Source of the DNA: a bacterium | GTDB taxonomy: Bacteria > Bacillota > Bacilli > Lactobacillales > Streptococcaceae | Direction of reading: 5' to 3' | Assembly: GCA_905221375.1 (NCBI GenBank) | Contig: CAJNCY010000007.1 | Location: 62,001 to 126,000, forward strand | Length of the DNA: 64,000 nt | Shown: piece by piece, positions 19,950 to 29,450 of the stretch | Numbering within the stretch: position 1 is the stretch's first letter | How the letters are laid out: every line of letters starts with the position of its first letter | Notes under the pieces: model-generated | The model's database searches: none | Told to the model about the DNA's origin: nothing | Seen by the model: only the letters and a program-made list of their open reading frames with translations | Made by a program: the position numbers and the translations under genes

Positions 19950-20658
19950 GTATATTGCCCACGCAGGTGTGGCCAGTAGGAGAAAAGCAGAAGAGCTGAT
20001 CAAGCAAGGCTTGGTGACGGTTAACGGCCAAGTGGTACGTGAACTAGCAACCACTATCAAGTCAGGCGACAAGGTCGAAGTTGAAGGCCAACCTATCTAC
20101 AACGAAGAAAAGGTCTATTATCTGCTTAACAAACCACGCGGTGTCATTTCTAGTGTGACAGATGACAAGGGTCGCAAGACGGTTGTCGACCTCTTGCCCA
20201 ACGTGAAGGAGCGCATCTACCCTGTAGGTCGTTTGGACTGGGATACATCAGGAGTCTTGATTTTGACCAATGATGGTGACTTTACAGACGAGATGATTCA
20301 CCCACGTAATGAGATTGACAAGGTTTATGTCGCGCGTGTTAAAGGTGTGGCCAATAAGGATAATCTCCGCCCCTTGACCCGTGGACTTGAGATTGATGGC
20401 AAGAAAACCAAACCAGCTGTCTATGAGATTCTCAAAGTGGACCCAGTTAAAAACCGCTCTGTGGTGCAGTTGACCATCCATGAAGGGCGTAACCACCAGG
20501 TTAAAAAGATGTTTGAAGCTGTCGGTCTCCAAGTGGACAAGTTGTCTCGGACACGTTTTGGACATCTAGACTTGACAGGCCTTCGTCCAGGAGAATCTCG
20601 TCGTCTGAATAAAAAAGAAATCAGCCAACTACACACCATGGCTGTAACCAAGAAATAA
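19936..20658 (+). CDS. rluB: 23S rRNA pseudouridine synthase, RluB family
   Basis: The 240-residue enzyme has an S4 RNA-binding domain (residues 1-60) followed by a pseudouridine synthase domain with the catalytic Asp in [17 protein letters not shown] (near 100). RluB-type enzymes modify the peptidyl-transferase region of 23S rRNA. The scpA-scpB-rluB order is common in Firmicutes. The start is inside scpB with GATAGAAGAAG upstream, and its stop overlaps yidD. Confidence 0.93.
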   Translation: MRINKYIAHAGVASRRKAEELIKQGLVTVNGQVVRELATTIKSGDKVEVEGQPIYNEEKVYYLLNKPRGVISSVTDDKGRKTVVDLLPNVKERIYPVGRLDWDTSGVLILTNDGDFTDEMIHPRNEIDKVYVARVKGVANKDNLRPLTRGLEIDGKKTKPAVYEILKVDPVKNRSVVQLTIHEGRNHQVKKMFEAVGLQVDKLSRTRFGHLDLTGLRPGESRRLNKKEISQLHTMAVTKK

Positions 20659-20900
20659 TGAAACGAATTTTAATAGCGCCTGTGCGCTTTTACCAACGTT
20701 TTATCTCGCCAGCCTTTCCACCTTCTTGTCGCTTTGAGCCGACTTGTTCCAACTATATGATTCAGGCTATTGAAAAACATGGCTTTAAGGGTGTCTTGAT
20801 GGGCTTGTCTCGGATTTTACGTTGCCATCCCTGGTCGAAAACAGGCAAGGACCCCGTCCCAGACCACTTTTCCCTTAAACGGAATCAAGAAGGAAAATGA
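20658..20900 (+). CDS. yidD: Membrane protein insertion efficiency factor YidD
   Basis: This is an 80-residue protein with the conserved pattern [28 protein letters not shown] and [11 protein letters not shown]. YidD is a small amphipathic inner-face membrane protein that assists YidC-mediated insertion. The ATG overlaps the rluB stop. It is the last gene of the run from murI. Confidence 0.93.
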   Translation: MKRILIAPVRFYQRFISPAFPPSCRFEPTCSNYMIQAIEKHGFKGVLMGLSRILRCHPWSKTGKDPVPDHFSLKRNQEGK

Positions 20901-20926
20901 GGTTGGGCAAAAGGTTTCAAAATGAT

Positions 20927-20973
20927 AAAAACGCATCCTATCAGGTTTGAGTGTACTTGATAGGATGCGTTTT
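20927..20973. terminator. Bidirectional terminator between yidD and piuA
   Basis: A 16-bp perfect stem pairs AAAACGCATCCTATCA (20927-20942) with TGATAGGATGCGTTTT (20958-20973). It serves yidD on the plus strand and the convergent piu operon on the minus strand. Confidence 0.92.
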
Positions 20974-21012
20974 AGAATGTCAAAATTTTACTTAAATTGA
21001 GTTTGAAGTAGC

Positions 21013-21978
21013 TTATTTCAAGGCTTTTTGTGCGTCTTCAATCATGAGTTTTGTTGATTCGAGTCCGCCTCCACTTAGATACCAGAGGTCTGGTGTGAGT
21101 TGGATAATTTTACCATTTTTAGCGGCAGGAGTTTCAGCAATAAGGGCATTTTCTAGGACACCATCGTTGCTAGAGTTGTCCCCACCGATGGCAAGGGTAC
21201 GGTTGATGACAAAGAGGATGTCAGGGTTGATTTCTTTGACACTTTCAAAGCTGACTTCTTGTCCGTGGCGAGAGTCCTCAAATTTTGTATCAGTTGGCTT
21301 GAATTTCAAAGTTTGGTACAAGAAAGAGAAACGAGATTGGGCACCAAAGGCTGCCATTTTTCCTTCGTTGAGGAGGATAGCAAGGGCTTTTTTGTCAGAA
21401 CTTTCGTTTTTAGTTGCGACTTCTTGGATGCTCTTGTCTAGCTTGGTCAATTCTTCCTTGGCTTTCTGTGTACCAGTTTCGCCGAAGGCACTTGCTAAGG
21501 ACTCAATGTTGGCCTTAGTTGAAGTCCAGTAGTCGTCTTTGCTTGCTTGGAAAAGAACAGTCGGAGCGATTTCTTTGAATTTATCAACAAATTTTTGGGT
21601 ACGTGGTGAAGCGATAATCAAATCTGGTTCAAGGGCAGCAATGGCTTCTAGGTCTGGCTCAACCATAGAACCAACATTCTTAACTTTTCCAGTTAGGTCT
21701 TTTAGGTAAGTTGGAACGGTTTTTGTAGGCATTCCGACGATATTCTTTTCAAAACCTAAAGCGCGAATAGTATCCGCAGCGCCAAGGTCAAAGGTCACAA
21801 TCTTTTCAGGAACCTTTGAAAGTTTGACCTCATCTAGTGAACTTTTAATGGTCACCTCTGTTGGAGCAGAGCTACTTGTCTCCGACTGGCTGGTACTTGA
21901 GTTTGTACTACATGCACCAAGTAGGAGCAAGAAACTAGCCATTAGGGCAGTGAGGTAAAGTTTAAGGGATGTTTTCAT
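21013..21978 (-). CDS. piuA: Iron-compound ABC transporter substrate-binding lipoprotein PiuA
   Basis: The 321-residue lipoprotein has a lipobox LLLLGAC with Cys23, a Ser/Thr-rich linker, and a periplasmic-binding fold of the FecB/FatB class (PF01497). Pneumococcal PiuA binds ferric catechol siderophores and related iron compounds. It is the last gene of a four-gene minus-strand operon, separated from the ATPase gene by 95 bp. That gap contains a hairpin (22015-22043, AGTCTCTAG with CTAAGAGACT), which may be an RNA processing or attenuation site. AAAGGAG precedes its ATG. Confidence 0.9.
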   Translation of the reverse strand: MKTSLKLYLTALMASFLLLLGACSTNSSTSQSETSSSAPTEVTIKSSLDEVKLSKVPEKIVTFDLGAADTIRALGFEKNIVGMPTKTVPTYLKDLTGKVKNVGSMVEPDLEAIAALEPDLIIASPRTQKFVDKFKEIAPTVLFQASKDDYWTSTKANIESLASAFGETGTQKAKEELTKLDKSIQEVATKNESSDKKALAILLNEGKMAAFGAQSRFSFLYQTLKFKPTDTKFEDSRHGQEVSFESVKEINPDILFVINRTLAIGGDNSSNDGVLENALIAETPAAKNGKIIQLTPDLWYLSGGGLESTKLMIEDAQKALK

Positions 21979-22073
21979 AATTTCTCCTTTTTAAAATGTG
22001 ATAACGATTTAGGGAGTCTCTAGGTATTATTGACTAAGAGACTGAAGGTTCTCTAACTTGAGCTTCTATGTTA

Positions 22074-22826
22074 CTAGCTATAGATGCAGATCTTTTTGCC
22101 ATTGATATCAGCTAGCGTGATGGGAATCTCATAGAGTTGACTGAGCAGATCAGACTGCATGATTTGATTGGTTGTTCCCTTGCTAAAGACTTGGCCGTCC
22201 TTGAAGGCGACAATTTCATCTGCATACTGGCTGGCCATGTTGATATCGTGGAGGACGATGATAATGGTCTTGCCGAGTTCCTCCACCAGTCGCTTGAGAA
22301 TCTGCATCATACTGACACTTTGCTTGATATCGAGATTGTTGAGTGGTTCGTCTAGCAAGATAAAGTCTGTATCCTGGGCCAGTACCATAGCTATAAAGAC
22401 CCGTTGGAGCTGGCCTCCAGACAGGCTATCGATGTAGCGGTCTTTTAAGTTGGTCAGTTCCAGATAGTCCAGAGTTTCTCGGATTTTTTCCCAATCTTCT
22501 GGTCTCAGTCGACCTCGGCTGTAGGGAAAACGTCCAAAACTGACCAGTTCTTCCACCGTCAATTTGGCTTGGTAATTGATTTTCTGCTTTAGGATAGTCA
22601 GTTCTTGGGCTAGTTCTTGCGAATTCCAACTCTCGATTTCACGGCCTTTGATACTGAGAATTCCCTGATCTTTCTTGGTCAGTCTGCTCATGATGGAGAG
22701 GAGAGTCGATTTTCCAGCACCATTTGGACCAATGAAGGCTGTCAGTTTCTGAGGACTGACTTCAAGCGAAATGCCTTGCAAAATATCCTGTTTTTGAATG
22801 GATTTGTCAATGTTTTTCAGTTTCAC
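22074..22826 (-). CDS. piuD: Iron-compound ABC transporter ATP-binding protein PiuD
   Basis: This is a 250-residue FecE/FhuC-type ATPase. Walker A GPNGAGKS is near residue 33, signature LSGGQLQR near 135, Walker B FILLDEPLNNLD near 155, and switch His in VLHD. It should energise the PiuBC permease. Its start overlaps the end of the upstream permease gene by 4 bp, so the operon is translationally coupled. Confidence 0.9.
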   Translation of the reverse strand: MKLKNIDKSIQKQDILQGISLEVSPQKLTAFIGPNGAGKSTLLSIMSRLTKKDQGILSIKGREIESWNSQELAQELTILKQKINYQAKLTVEELVSFGRFPYSRGRLRPEDWEKIRETLDYLELTNLKDRYIDSLSGGQLQRVFIAMVLAQDTDFILLDEPLNNLDIKQSVSMMQILKRLVEELGKTIIIVLHDINMASQYADEIVAFKDGQVFSKGTTNQIMQSDLLSQLYEIPITLADINGKKICIYS

Positions 22827-23779
22827 CGACGCGCCCTCCTATAAAGTAAGATAAAGAATAAGAAGCCACCCACGCTCTCGATGATCATGCTGATGCGAAT
22901 TTCTAGTGCAAAGACTCGTTCAATCAAGGCTTGCCCCAAGGTCAAACTGATAAATCCAATCAGAATGGCTACGATAAAGAGCAACTTGTGCCGATAATCT
23001 TTGACGATTAGGTAGGTAAGATTGGCCAGCATAAAGCCGAAGAAGGCCATAGGCCCTACCAAGGCAGTGGCCGTTGAGGTCAAAAGTACGATGCCCCAGA
23101 GGAGCTCTCTTTGTTCTTTTTCAACGTCGAGTCCCAATATCTGAGCTGTTTCTCTTTGCAGGTGCAAGACGTCCAGAATGACTGCTTTTCGAAAGAAAAA
23201 GATTGTCAAAGCGAGGATGATCAGAGAACCGATGGTTAGGATGGGAGTGTTGAGATGCTGAAAGGAGGCAAATAGACTGTTCTGCAGTTTATCGTATTCG
23301 TTTGGATCCATCAGAACCTGAAGGAAGGTACTGATATTCCGAAAGAGACTTCCGAGGGCTAGACAGATTAGCAGGATGAAGACTAAGTCTTGTTTCATCA
23401 GTGTCTTCAAGTAACCTTGTAAGGCGAGAAAGAAGAGGGATTGGAGCAGAAGTAAGACCAGAAATTCTAAGATAGGAGACTTCCCAAGTTGAAGAAACTT
23501 ACTTTCAAAAACCAGTAGCAGGGTTTGTAGTAGGACATAGAAGGACTCGATTCCCAAAATACTAGGTGTCAGGAAGCGATTTTCCGTCAGAGTTTGAAAA
23601 CTAATGGTCGAAATCCCAGTCGCGCTTGCTACCAAGAGGTAAACGATGATTTTTTGGGAACGCAACTTCCAAGCAAAGGCAGACAGGTGGGTGATGGGCC
23701 AAAAGTAGAGCAGACAAGCTCCGATGGCCAGAATAATGAGAAGGTAGAAGAGCTTGGTATGTTTGCTTTTAGACTGCAT
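22823..23779 (-). CDS. piuC: Iron-compound ABC transporter permease PiuC
   Basis: The 318-residue protein has about nine hydrophobic helices of the FecCD family and the family's conserved segment QILGLDVEKEQRELLWGIVLLTS, which contacts the ATPase. The pair of FecCD-type permeases in one operon suggests a heterodimeric channel. Its 5' end overlaps the upstream permease gene by 11 bp. Confidence 0.88.
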   Translation of the reverse strand: MQSKSKHTKLFYLLIILAIGACLLYFWPITHLSAFAWKLRSQKIIVYLLVASATGISTISFQTLTENRFLTPSILGIESFYVLLQTLLLVFESKFLQLGKSPILEFLVLLLLQSLFFLALQGYLKTLMKQDLVFILLICLALGSLFRNISTFLQVLMDPNEYDKLQNSLFASFQHLNTPILTIGSLIILALTIFFFRKAVILDVLHLQRETAQILGLDVEKEQRELLWGIVLLTSTATALVGPMAFFGFMLANLTYLIVKDYRHKLLFIVAILIGFISLTLGQALIERVFALEIRISMIIESVGGFLFFILLYRRARR

Positions 23780-24728
23780 CTTTTCGTCCCCCTCTCCAGA
23801 GAAGTAGGATAAAGATAAGGCTACCGATGATTCCTAGTAGGAGACTGACAGATAGCTCATAGGGACGAATTAGAACTCGAGAGAGAATGTCGCAGGCCAG
23901 AACTAGATTGGCACCTACCAGTACGACCATGAGCTTGGTTTGGCTCAAATTATCTCCGTAGCGCTTGCGAACCAGATTGGGAACGATGACCCCAAGAAAA
24001 GGCAAGCCACCCACGGTGATCATGGTGACACTTGTCGTTAGCGCAACCAGAAAAAGGGCCAGTTTTTCAAGTAGGGAGTAAGAAATCCCCAAACTCTCAC
24101 TGGTTTCCTTGCCCAGATTCATGATGGTAAAGGTTTGGGACAATTTCCAAACGGCTATCAGGATAATGAGGCCTAAGAAGAGCCACTCATACTGATGGGT
24201 CTGAATCATGGAGAAGGAGCCCTGGGTCCAGGCAGTCATACTCTGAACCAGATTGAAACGATAGGCGATAACTTCTGTCACAGAACCGATAATTCCGCTA
24301 TAGATGATCCCAATCAGAGGCAACATCCACCTTTCCTTTATAGAAAAAATAGTCATAAAGGCTAGGAAGAAGAGAGTGAATACGATGGATGAAACAAAAG
24401 TAAAGAGCATCTTTTGGGTCAGACTAGCCGACGGAAAGACAAAGAGGCTCAATACCATTCCTAGTTTGGCGGCTTCAGTCGTCCCAACTGTACTCGGTGC
24501 AGCAAACTGATTTTGAGTGATAGTCTGCATGAGAAGTCCTGCCATACTCATACTAGAGGCCGTCAGGAGAATACTGATGGTTCTTGGGAGACGGGACTCT
24601 TGAAAGAGAAGCCAAGTTTCATGATCCAGAGAAAAGAGTTTTCCCCATGAAAAATCACTGGTCCCAATGCTAATAGAGAGAAAGACTAGGACTAGAAGTA
24701 AGCCAATTAAATAATGAGAAAGTTTCAT
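23769..24728 (-). CDS. piuB: Iron-compound ABC transporter permease PiuB
   Basis: This FecCD-family permease has 319 residues, about nine transmembrane helices, and the coupling motif NLGKETSESLGISYSLLEK. The frame extends upstream to a TTG at 24743, but the ATG at 24728 is preceded by AAAGGACGGGG and is the better start. It is the first gene of the piu operon. The 5' leader contains a 6-bp hairpin GGTATC/GATACC (24752-24767). Confidence 0.88.
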   Translation of the reverse strand: MKLSHYLIGLLLVLVFLSISIGTSDFSWGKLFSLDHETWLLFQESRLPRTISILLTASSMSMAGLLMQTITQNQFAAPSTVGTTEAAKLGMVLSLFVFPSASLTQKMLFTFVSSIVFTLFFLAFMTIFSIKERWMLPLIGIIYSGIIGSVTEVIAYRFNLVQSMTAWTQGSFSMIQTHQYEWLFLGLIILIAVWKLSQTFTIMNLGKETSESLGISYSLLEKLALFLVALTTSVTMITVGGLPFLGVIVPNLVRKRYGDNLSQTKLMVVLVGANLVLACDILSRVLIRPYELSVSLLLGIIGSLIFILLLWRGGRKDAV

Positions 24729-24777
24729 ACCCCGTCCTTTCAAATAGATTTGGTATCGAAAGATACCCGCGGATATT

Positions 24778-24806
24778 ACTGTAACACGATTTCTTTAATC
24801 TGTCAA
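24778..24806 (-). promoter_or_regulatory. Promoter of the piu operon
   Basis: On the minus strand TTGACA (24801-24806), 17 bp ending TGT, and TACAGT (24778-24783) make a strong extended -10 promoter. I do not see a clear Fur box; in pneumococcus RitR controls this operon. Confidence 0.8.
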
Positions 24807-24825
24807 TAAATTTTCTGACAATTTA

Positions 24826-24863
24826 ATAAATAAAACAAGGAGAGAGCCCTAGGACTTTCTCCT
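24826..24863 (-). terminator. Terminator after galE
   Basis: On the minus strand AGGAGA (24858-24863 complement) pairs with TCTCCT (24838-24843 complement), followed by TTGTTTTATTTATT. It overlies the start of the region that carries the piu promoter. Confidence 0.6.
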
Positions 24864-24871
24864 ATGTTTTC

Positions 24872-25870
24872 CTATTCTAAAATATTTTTACCTTCTTTAA
24901 CTCGCCAACGATAATCTGATAAAATAATATCTTCGAGGGAGTAGCTAGCCTGCCAGTTAAGAAATTGTTTAGCTTTTGATGCGTCTGCTAGGACGCTGGC
25001 TGGATCACCAGCACGACGAGCAACAATCTCGTGTGGGATTTTTTGATTCAGTAGTTCTTCAGCAGTTTTAAAGATTTCTTTGACAGTATAGCCTTTTTCA
25101 GTTCCTAAGTTAAAGATTTGAGAAGAACTGTTTTCTTGAAAGAGGTAATTCATCCCTTTAACGTGGGCCTGTGCAAGATCCAAGACATGGATGTAATCTC
25201 GAATACATGAACCATCACGTGTATCGTAGTCATCTCCAAATATTTTCAGACTATCATTTTGTCCCAATGCGGTCTTGTTGATATTTGGAATGATGTGAGT
25301 TGGATTTTTCACACGCAGACCGTTTGAAGCATCCATTTCAGCCCCAGCTACATTAAAGTAACGGAAAATGACATATTTCCAGTCGTAACGATTGGCCATC
25401 CAGTAAATCATTCGTTCACCCATCAGTTTTGTCTCTGCATAAGGGTTGACAGGGTCGAGTAGGGTATCTTCAGTTGCAGGCTTGTCAATACAGTTATTAC
25501 CATAGAGAGATGCAGTTGAAGAGAACATGATTTTTTGGATGCCAACTTCAGATAAGACTTTGAGAACTTGGTTCATACCAGAGACATTGGCAGTGAAGTA
25601 TTTGCTTGGGTTTTCAATACTTTCGCTCACAACAATTTCACCTGCGCAATGTAGAACAGCATCAATTTGATTTTCTTCTAAATAAGCTTTTAGGGCACTA
25701 GCATCATAAACATCCAGTTGTTTAAAGCTAGCACGACTATCCACAGCCGAACGATTTCCTGTAGAGAGATTATCGAGGACATGAACCTGATAGCCAGCAT
25801 TTAAAAGAGCTTTAACGGTATGGGAGCCAATATAGCCAGCTCCACCTGTAACAAGAATTGTTTTGGTCAT
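24872..25870 (-). CDS. galE: UDP-glucose 4-epimerase
   Basis: GalE interconverts UDP-glucose and UDP-galactose for the Leloir pathway and for cell-wall and capsule sugars. The 332-residue protein has the NAD-binding GGAGYIGSH motif at the N-terminus and the catalytic YxxxK in NPYAETKLMGE (near residue 147), preceded by the Ser region SSTASLYG. AAGGAAAAA precedes the ATG. It is a single gene with its own strong promoter. Confidence 0.94.
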   Translation of the reverse strand: MTKTILVTGGAGYIGSHTVKALLNAGYQVHVLDNLSTGNRSAVDSRASFKQLDVYDASALKAYLEENQIDAVLHCAGEIVVSESIENPSKYFTANVSGMNQVLKVLSEVGIQKIMFSSTASLYGNNCIDKPATEDTLLDPVNPYAETKLMGERMIYWMANRYDWKYVIFRYFNVAGAEMDASNGLRVKNPTHIIPNINKTALGQNDSLKIFGDDYDTRDGSCIRDYIHVLDLAQAHVKGMNYLFQENSSSQIFNLGTEKGYTVKEIFKTAEELLNQKIPHEIVARRAGDPASVLADASKAKQFLNWQASYSLEDIILSDYRWRVKEGKNILE

Positions 25871-25898
25871 GATTTTTTCCTTTTCCTAGTTTTGTACT

Positions 25899-25927
25899 AT
25901 TTTAAAGAAAGAGCAAGTAAAAGTCAA
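25899..25927 (-). promoter_or_regulatory. Promoter of galE
   Basis: TTGACT (25922-25927 on the minus strand), a 17-bp spacer and TAAAAT (25899-25904). The rest of the galE-pepA gap, 25930-26130, shows no other feature I can name. Confidence 0.82.
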
Positions 25928-26130
25928 CTATTTTCTGTAAATTTCATGAAAAACTGAACAAATATAGTGTCGAATTGTTTTTTATTTGGGAATTAAGAAT
26001 TTGGTTAATCTTGGAATATTTCTTAGATTTTACCACACAAGCGAGAGAATACAATCTTTTTCTAAGATACAGTAAGACTAAGATACTAATTTAGAAATCC
26101 ACCTTCCCGCTATCCTTCTCCTATAAAAAG

Positions 26131-26139
26131 TGGTAAAAT
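26131..26139 (+). promoter_or_regulatory. Extended -10 promoter of pepA
   Basis: TGGTAAAAT at 26131-26139 lies 24 bp before the ATG, with AAGGAA between them as ribosome site. Confidence 0.65.
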
Positions 26140-26163
26140 GGATGAAAGAAAGAAGGAACTGAA

Positions 26164-27228
26164 ATGACAACATTATTTTCAAAAATCAAAGAAGTAACAG
26201 AACTTGCTGCGATCTCAGGTCATGAAGCGCCTGTCCGTGCTTATCTTCGTGAAAAATTGACACCGCATGTGGATGAAGTCGTAACAGATGGCTTGGGTGG
26301 TATTTTTGGTATCAAGCATTCAGAAGTTGCCGATGCACCGCGCATCTTGGTCGCTTCTCACATGGATGAAGTTGGTTTTATGGTTAGCGAAATCAAGCCA
26401 GACGGTACCTTCCGTGTCGTAGAAATCGGTGGTTGGAATCCTATGGTGGTCAGCAGCCAACGTTTCAAACTCTTGACTCGTGATGGTCGTGAAATTCCAG
26501 TGATTTCAGGCTCTGTTCCTCCACATTTGACTCGTGGAAAGGGTGGACCAACCATGCCAGCCATTGCCGATATCGTTTTTGATGGTGGGTTTGCGGACAA
26601 GGCTGAGGCAGAAAGCTTTGGCATCCGTCCTGGTGACACCATCGTACCAGATAGTTCTGCAATCTTGACAGCCAATGAAAAAAATATCATCTCAAAAGCT
26701 TGGGATAACCGCTATGGTGTTCTTATGGTAAGCGAGCTGGCAGAAGCTTTGTCAGGTCAAAAACTGGGAAATGAACTTTACCTTGGCTCGAACGTCCAAG
26801 AAGAGGTTGGTCTCCGTGGTGCTCATACTTCCACAACCAAGTTTGACCCAGAAGTCTTCCTAGCAGTTGATTGCTCACCAGCAGGTGATGTCTACGGCGG
26901 TCAAGGTAAGATTGGAGATGGAACCTTGATTCGTTTCTACGATCCAGGTCACTTGCTTCTCCCAGGAATGAAGGATTTCCTTTTGACAACAGCTGAAGAA
27001 GCTGGTATCAAGTACCAATACTACTGTGGTAAAGGCGGAACAGACGCTGGTGCAGCTCATTTGAAAAATGGTGGTGTCCCATCTACAACAATCGGTGTTT
27101 GCGCTCGTTATATCCATTCTCACCAAACCCTCTACGCTATGGATGACTTCCTAGAAGCGCAAGCTTTCTTGCAAGCCTTGGTGAAAAAATTGGATCGTTC
27201 AACGGTTGATTTGATTAAACATTATTAA
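26164..27228 (+). CDS. pepA: Glutamyl aminopeptidase PepA (M42 family)
   Basis: PepA is a cytoplasmic dinuclear-metal aminopeptidase that prefers N-terminal Glu and Asp. The 354-residue sequence shows M42 motifs: SHMDEVGFMV with the metal His and Asp near 65, the glutamate pair in NVQEEVGLRGA near 210, VDCSPAGD near 232, and GGTDAGAAH with HSHQT near the end. It is a standard peptide-utilisation enzyme in streptococci. Confidence 0.94.
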   Translation: MTTLFSKIKEVTELAAISGHEAPVRAYLREKLTPHVDEVVTDGLGGIFGIKHSEVADAPRILVASHMDEVGFMVSEIKPDGTFRVVEIGGWNPMVVSSQRFKLLTRDGREIPVISGSVPPHLTRGKGGPTMPAIADIVFDGGFADKAEAESFGIRPGDTIVPDSSAILTANEKNIISKAWDNRYGVLMVSELAEALSGQKLGNELYLGSNVQEEVGLRGAHTSTTKFDPEVFLAVDCSPAGDVYGGQGKIGDGTLIRFYDPGHLLLPGMKDFLLTTAEEAGIKYQYYCGKGGTDAGAAHLKNGGVPSTTIGVCARYIHSHQTLYAMDDFLEAQAFLQALVKKLDRSTVDLIKHY

Positions 27229-27248
27229 ACATAAGGGAGGTGGTAGGG

Positions 27249-27545
27249 ATGGTAGAACCAAACCTAGAAAGCCTTATAAAAGATCTTTACAATCATGCTC
27301 GCCATGATTTGAGTGAAGATTTAGTTGCTGCTCTCCTAGAGACTGCTAAAAAACTACCTGCTACAAATGAGCAATTGCTGGCAGTCCGTCTCTCAGGCCT
27401 GGTTAATCGAGAATTGCTCCTAAATCCCAAACATCCTGCACCTGAGCTGGTCAACTTGGCTCGCTTTATCAAAAGAGAAGAAGCCAAGTACAGAGGAACT
27501 GCAGCTTCTGCGCTTATGTATGGGGAGCTCTTTAAAATGCTTTGA
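27249..27545 (+). CDS. Bacteriocin immunity protein, enterocin A immunity (PF08951) type
   Basis: The 98-residue, all-helical soluble protein resembles the EntA_Immun family, four-helix proteins that protect against class IIa bacteriocins by acting with the mannose PTS. Helices are predicted at about residues 4-15, 20-33, 38-50 and 60-75. An upstream GTG at 27240 is possible, but GGGAGGTGG lies just before the ATG at 27249. It is 20 bp after pepA and not near any bacteriocin gene, so it looks like an orphan immunity gene. Confidence 0.75.
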   Translation: MVEPNLESLIKDLYNHARHDLSEDLVAALLETAKKLPATNEQLLAVRLSGLVNRELLLNPKHPAPELVNLARFIKREEAKYRGTAASALMYGELFKML

Positions 27546-27572
27546 TTCCATTGTGAATCAAAGCATTTTTTC
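27534..27572 (+). terminator. Terminator overlapping the stop codon of the immunity gene
   Basis: A 15-bp stem pairs AAAATGCTTTGATTC (27534-27548) with GAATCAAAGCATTTT (27555-27569), followed by Ts. The TGA stop codon of the gene lies within the 5' arm. Confidence 0.9.
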
Positions 27573-27623
27573 TATATGGAAAAACCCTATTCTTGATGAG
27601 GAGAAGAAAAAGCCATCCCATTT

Positions 27624-27729
27624 ATACTCTTCGAAAATCTCTTCAAACCACGTCAACGTCGCCTTGCCGTACTCAAGTACAGCCTGTGGCTAGTTTCCTA
27701 GTTTGCTCTTTGATTTTCATTGAGTATTA
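27624..27729 (+). repeat. BOX element, boxA-boxC type without boxB
   Basis: It begins ATACTCTTCGAAAATC, contains CGTCAACGTCGCCTTGCCGTA and ends TTTTCATTGAGTATTA. It is nearly the same as the BOX at 11579, sharing the short boxA-boxC junction ACTCAAGTACAGCCTG. It lies between convergent genes. Confidence 0.88.
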
Positions 27730-27746
27730 GGATAGCTTCTTGGTTC

Positions 27747-29378
27747 TTAGATTTGTTCAGCAATGACCTTTTCAGCTAAATTCATAGCGTGGTCAGACAC
27801 ACGAGTGTAGTGGGAAACAATGTCGATAAAGTTGACCCCAGCTTGCGTTGAACACTCGCCCTTGTTGAGGCGTTTGATGTGAGTCTTTCTGAGAACACGT
27901 TCCATATTGTTGATTTCTTTATGGCGTTCAATCAGACTTTGAGCTTTTTCGATGTCGTTGTTTTCCACGCTATCAAGGGCGTCCTTGATAAAGCCAGTGG
28001 TTTTTTGGTAGATATCAGCTAATTCCTGCAAAGCAGCTTCAGAGAACTCAACATTTTTACGTTGAAGGTAATCAGTCAGATTGATTAGCGCTTCTGCGTG
28101 GTCCCCAATCCGTTCCAAATCACGGGATGAATCAAGGATATTGGTGAGCACTTCACTTTCTTTCTGGCTAAGGGCTTCACTTGAAAGAGTAATGAGGTAA
28201 CGAGTCAATTTTTCATCTATAGTATTGATGGCTTCTTCCGTCTTGTGGCCTTTTTCAGCAACTTTTTCATTGAGGTCAATGATGTAGTTGTATGAAAGGT
28301 CAAAGGCTTTAGAAGCATAATTTCCTAAGTGAAGAAGTTCTTTTTTCGCATTTCCGAGAGCGATTGATGGAGCTTGTTTGATCAAATGCTCATCAAGGTA
28401 AAGCGGCTCGTACTTGACAACTTCGTCTTCACCAGGGATGAGCTTGGTTACAAAGAAAGCCAAGGCTCCGATGAATGGAAATTGTACAATGGTGTTACTT
28501 ACGTTGAAGGCACCGTGCGAGAAGGCGATGGTCATCTCAGGTGAGAGGTGAAGGAGTGCTTGGAAGTACTCAATCATTGCAGTGAAGGGGCCTAATAAGA
28601 TTAAGCAAAGAATAGTTCCTAAAACGTTAAAGGTAACGTGGGTTGCAGCAACTCGTTTCGCAGAGACATTGGCTCCAGCTGCCGCGATGATAACTGTTAG
28701 GGTTGTCCCGATATTATCCCCGAAGAGAACTGGCAGAGAACCTTTAAGGTCAAGGAAGCCACCTGCATAGAGCCCTTGCAAAATCCCGATTGTCGCAGAA
28801 GAGGCCTGGATGAGAACGGTAATCACTGCACCAGCAAAAACTCCCAACACAGGATTTTGCCCCAAGGTTACCATATATTCCTTGAATTGTGGTAAATCTT
28901 TTAGCGGGCTCATACCGGCACTAATGAGGTTGAGGGCGTAGAAGATTCCCCCCACACCAAACAGGATGCGCCCGATATTGTTTGCTGTTCTGTTTTTTGT
29001 AAAGAAAAGGAACATGGTTCCAAGGAAAATCAGGGGTAAAGCATACTCACCAAGCTTGAAACCGATGATAAAGGAAGTAACGGTGGTTCCGATGTTGGCT
29101 CCCATGATAATTCCGATAGCCTGTCTAAGAGTTAGAAGACTAGCGCTGACCAGTCCAACCGTGATAACTGTCACCCCTGTACTTGACTGAATCAGGGCAG
29201 TCACGACAATCCCAACTAGAACACCTAAAAAGGGATTGCTAGTGTACTTGTCAATGTAAAAACGAAGGCGATCTCCAGCAGCTTGTTGCAAACCGTCTCC
29301 CATGGTCTTGATACTATATAAGAATAGTCCCAGACCACCTAAAAAGTGAAATAAAATTTCCTGCCAATTAATGGACAT
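27747..29378 (-). CDS. Na/Pi cotransporter family protein with C-terminal PhoU domain
   Basis: This is a 543-residue protein. The N-terminal half holds a duplicated NptA/PF02690 domain with the characteristic repeats QSSTGVTVITVGLV and QASSATIGILQGLY (near residues 64 and 192). The C-terminal part from about residue 345 is a PhoU-like helical bundle. Relatives move phosphate with sodium, or act in phosphate homeostasis. It is a monocistronic gene with its own promoter; its 3' end abuts a BOX element. Confidence 0.88.
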   Translation of the reverse strand: MSINWQEILFHFLGGLGLFLYSIKTMGDGLQQAAGDRLRFYIDKYTSNPFLGVLVGIVVTALIQSSTGVTVITVGLVSASLLTLRQAIGIIMGANIGTTVTSFIIGFKLGEYALPLIFLGTMFLFFTKNRTANNIGRILFGVGGIFYALNLISAGMSPLKDLPQFKEYMVTLGQNPVLGVFAGAVITVLIQASSATIGILQGLYAGGFLDLKGSLPVLFGDNIGTTLTVIIAAAGANVSAKRVAATHVTFNVLGTILCLILLGPFTAMIEYFQALLHLSPEMTIAFSHGAFNVSNTIVQFPFIGALAFFVTKLIPGEDEVVKYEPLYLDEHLIKQAPSIALGNAKKELLHLGNYASKAFDLSYNYIIDLNEKVAEKGHKTEEAINTIDEKLTRYLITLSSEALSQKESEVLTNILDSSRDLERIGDHAEALINLTDYLQRKNVEFSEAALQELADIYQKTTGFIKDALDSVENNDIEKAQSLIERHKEINNMERVLRKTHIKRLNKGECSTQAGVNFIDIVSHYTRVSDHAMNLAEKVIAEQI

Positions 29379-29421
29379 TTCTTTTTCCTCCGAAAAATAA
29401 TAACGGAATTTCTCCTATTCT

Positions 29422-29450
29422 ATTTTAAAGGATAAAAGTAAATCTAACAA
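29422..29450 (-). promoter_or_regulatory. Promoter of the Na/Pi cotransporter gene
   Basis: On the minus strand TTGTTA (29445-29450), a 17-bp spacer and TAAAAT (29422-29427). Confidence 0.7.
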
